This document shows positions 63,967 through 64,000 of a DNA stretch of 64,000 nucleotides, piece by piece. Source of the DNA: Vespa crabro (taxonomy: Eukaryota > Arthropoda > Insecta > Hymenoptera > Vespidae); assembly GCF_910589235.1 (NCBI RefSeq), contig NC_060973.1:1670001-1734000 (forward strand). Direction: 5' to 3'. Every line of letters begins with the position of its first letter. The first letter of the stretch is position 1. The notes below the pieces were generated by a model. It saw only the letters and a program-made list of their open reading frames with translations. It had not been told where the DNA came from and did no database searches. The translations under genes were made by a program, and so were the position numbers.

Positions 63967-64000
63967 GAAGCTCGCCTCGAGTTCGTTTTCACGTGTATAA

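Larger units (their letters stand above)
52691..64000. other. Microsatellite-rich DNA with short unique islands, no gene seen
   Basis: Repeats include (AT)n at 53075-53129, 55410-55456, 60195-60233, 60417-60459 and 63933-63963; (CCTT)n at 53931-53962; (AAT)n at 54552-54611; (CGT)n at 54827-54865. There are (GA)n at 54910-54964, 56735-56780, 57307-57340, 59381-59430, 61607-61640 and 62234-62290, and (CT)n at 58189-58280 and 62381-62421. Unique GC-richer islands at about 53230-53640, 54085-54260, 55280-55390, 55735-55960, 58005-58160, 58310-58480, 59480-59700, 60480-60620, 60830-61020, 61850-62200, 62455-62640 and 63010-63270 carry no recognisable exon. Most frames of 60-200 codons here are repeat translations. 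Confidence 0.6.

Noticed and set aside
1..64000. tRNA, rRNA and snRNA genes
   Set aside because: I looked for tRNA B-box-like strings and obvious cloverleaves in the unique islands and found none convincing. A covariance-model scan would be needed to exclude them.

Overview
The window is AT-rich eukaryotic DNA, very dense in microsatellites: (AT)n, (GA)n/(CT)n, (AAT)n, long A/T runs and tetranucleotide arrays. It carries intron-split genes with insect-type GT-AG introns. An R1-like non-LTR element with an ORF1 and candidate EcR/USP (ecdysone receptor) sites also point to an insect. The style suggests Hymenoptera, but that is inference. Nothing bacterial, phage-like or CRISPR-like is present, and almost all long reading frames are simple-repeat translations.

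Layout. 1-7.0 kb: no gene recognised; repeats, a 38-bp perfect palindrome and one perfect RFX X-box. 7.0-20.6 kb (minus): a complete tumor protein D52 (TPD52/D54) gene in six coding exons (219 aa) with a 9.9-kb first intron. That intron holds a candidate alternative 5' coding exon (12.5-13.0 kb) and two ecdysone-receptor-type inverted repeats (14.12 and 14.63 kb). 20.6-25.6 kb: promoter area and repeat-rich spacer. 25.8-29.5 kb (minus): a complete short-form oxysterol-binding-protein-related protein of the ORP1/ORP2 group (nine exons, 442 aa), preceded by a GGAGGT-repeat leader. 32.9-33.7 kb (plus): a two-exon 148-aa gene of unknown family. 34.2-35.8 kb (plus): a diverged CFAP20-like axonemal protein with a 126-aa acidic tail. 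36.4-40.4 kb (minus): two tandem TAF9 genes, both intact. 40.7-42.6 kb: a non-LTR element with an intact ORF1 but no reverse transcriptase. 42.6-64 kb: about 21 kb with no recognisable coding exon, made of microsatellites between short GC-richer unique islands, probably regulatory DNA or introns of a large neighbouring gene.

The genes do not form a pathway. TPD52 concerns vesicle traffic, ORP lipid transfer, CFAP20-like the axoneme, and TAF9 RNA polymerase II initiation. I reconstructed gene models by hand from splice sites and reading-phase continuity. All five multi-exon genes close in frame from ATG to stop, which strongly supports them. The most interesting observations are the TAF9 tandem pair with mosaic divergence, the paired EcR/USP-type elements in the TPD52 intron, the CFAP20 paralogue with an acidic tail beside an unknown small gene, and the ORF1-only retroelement.
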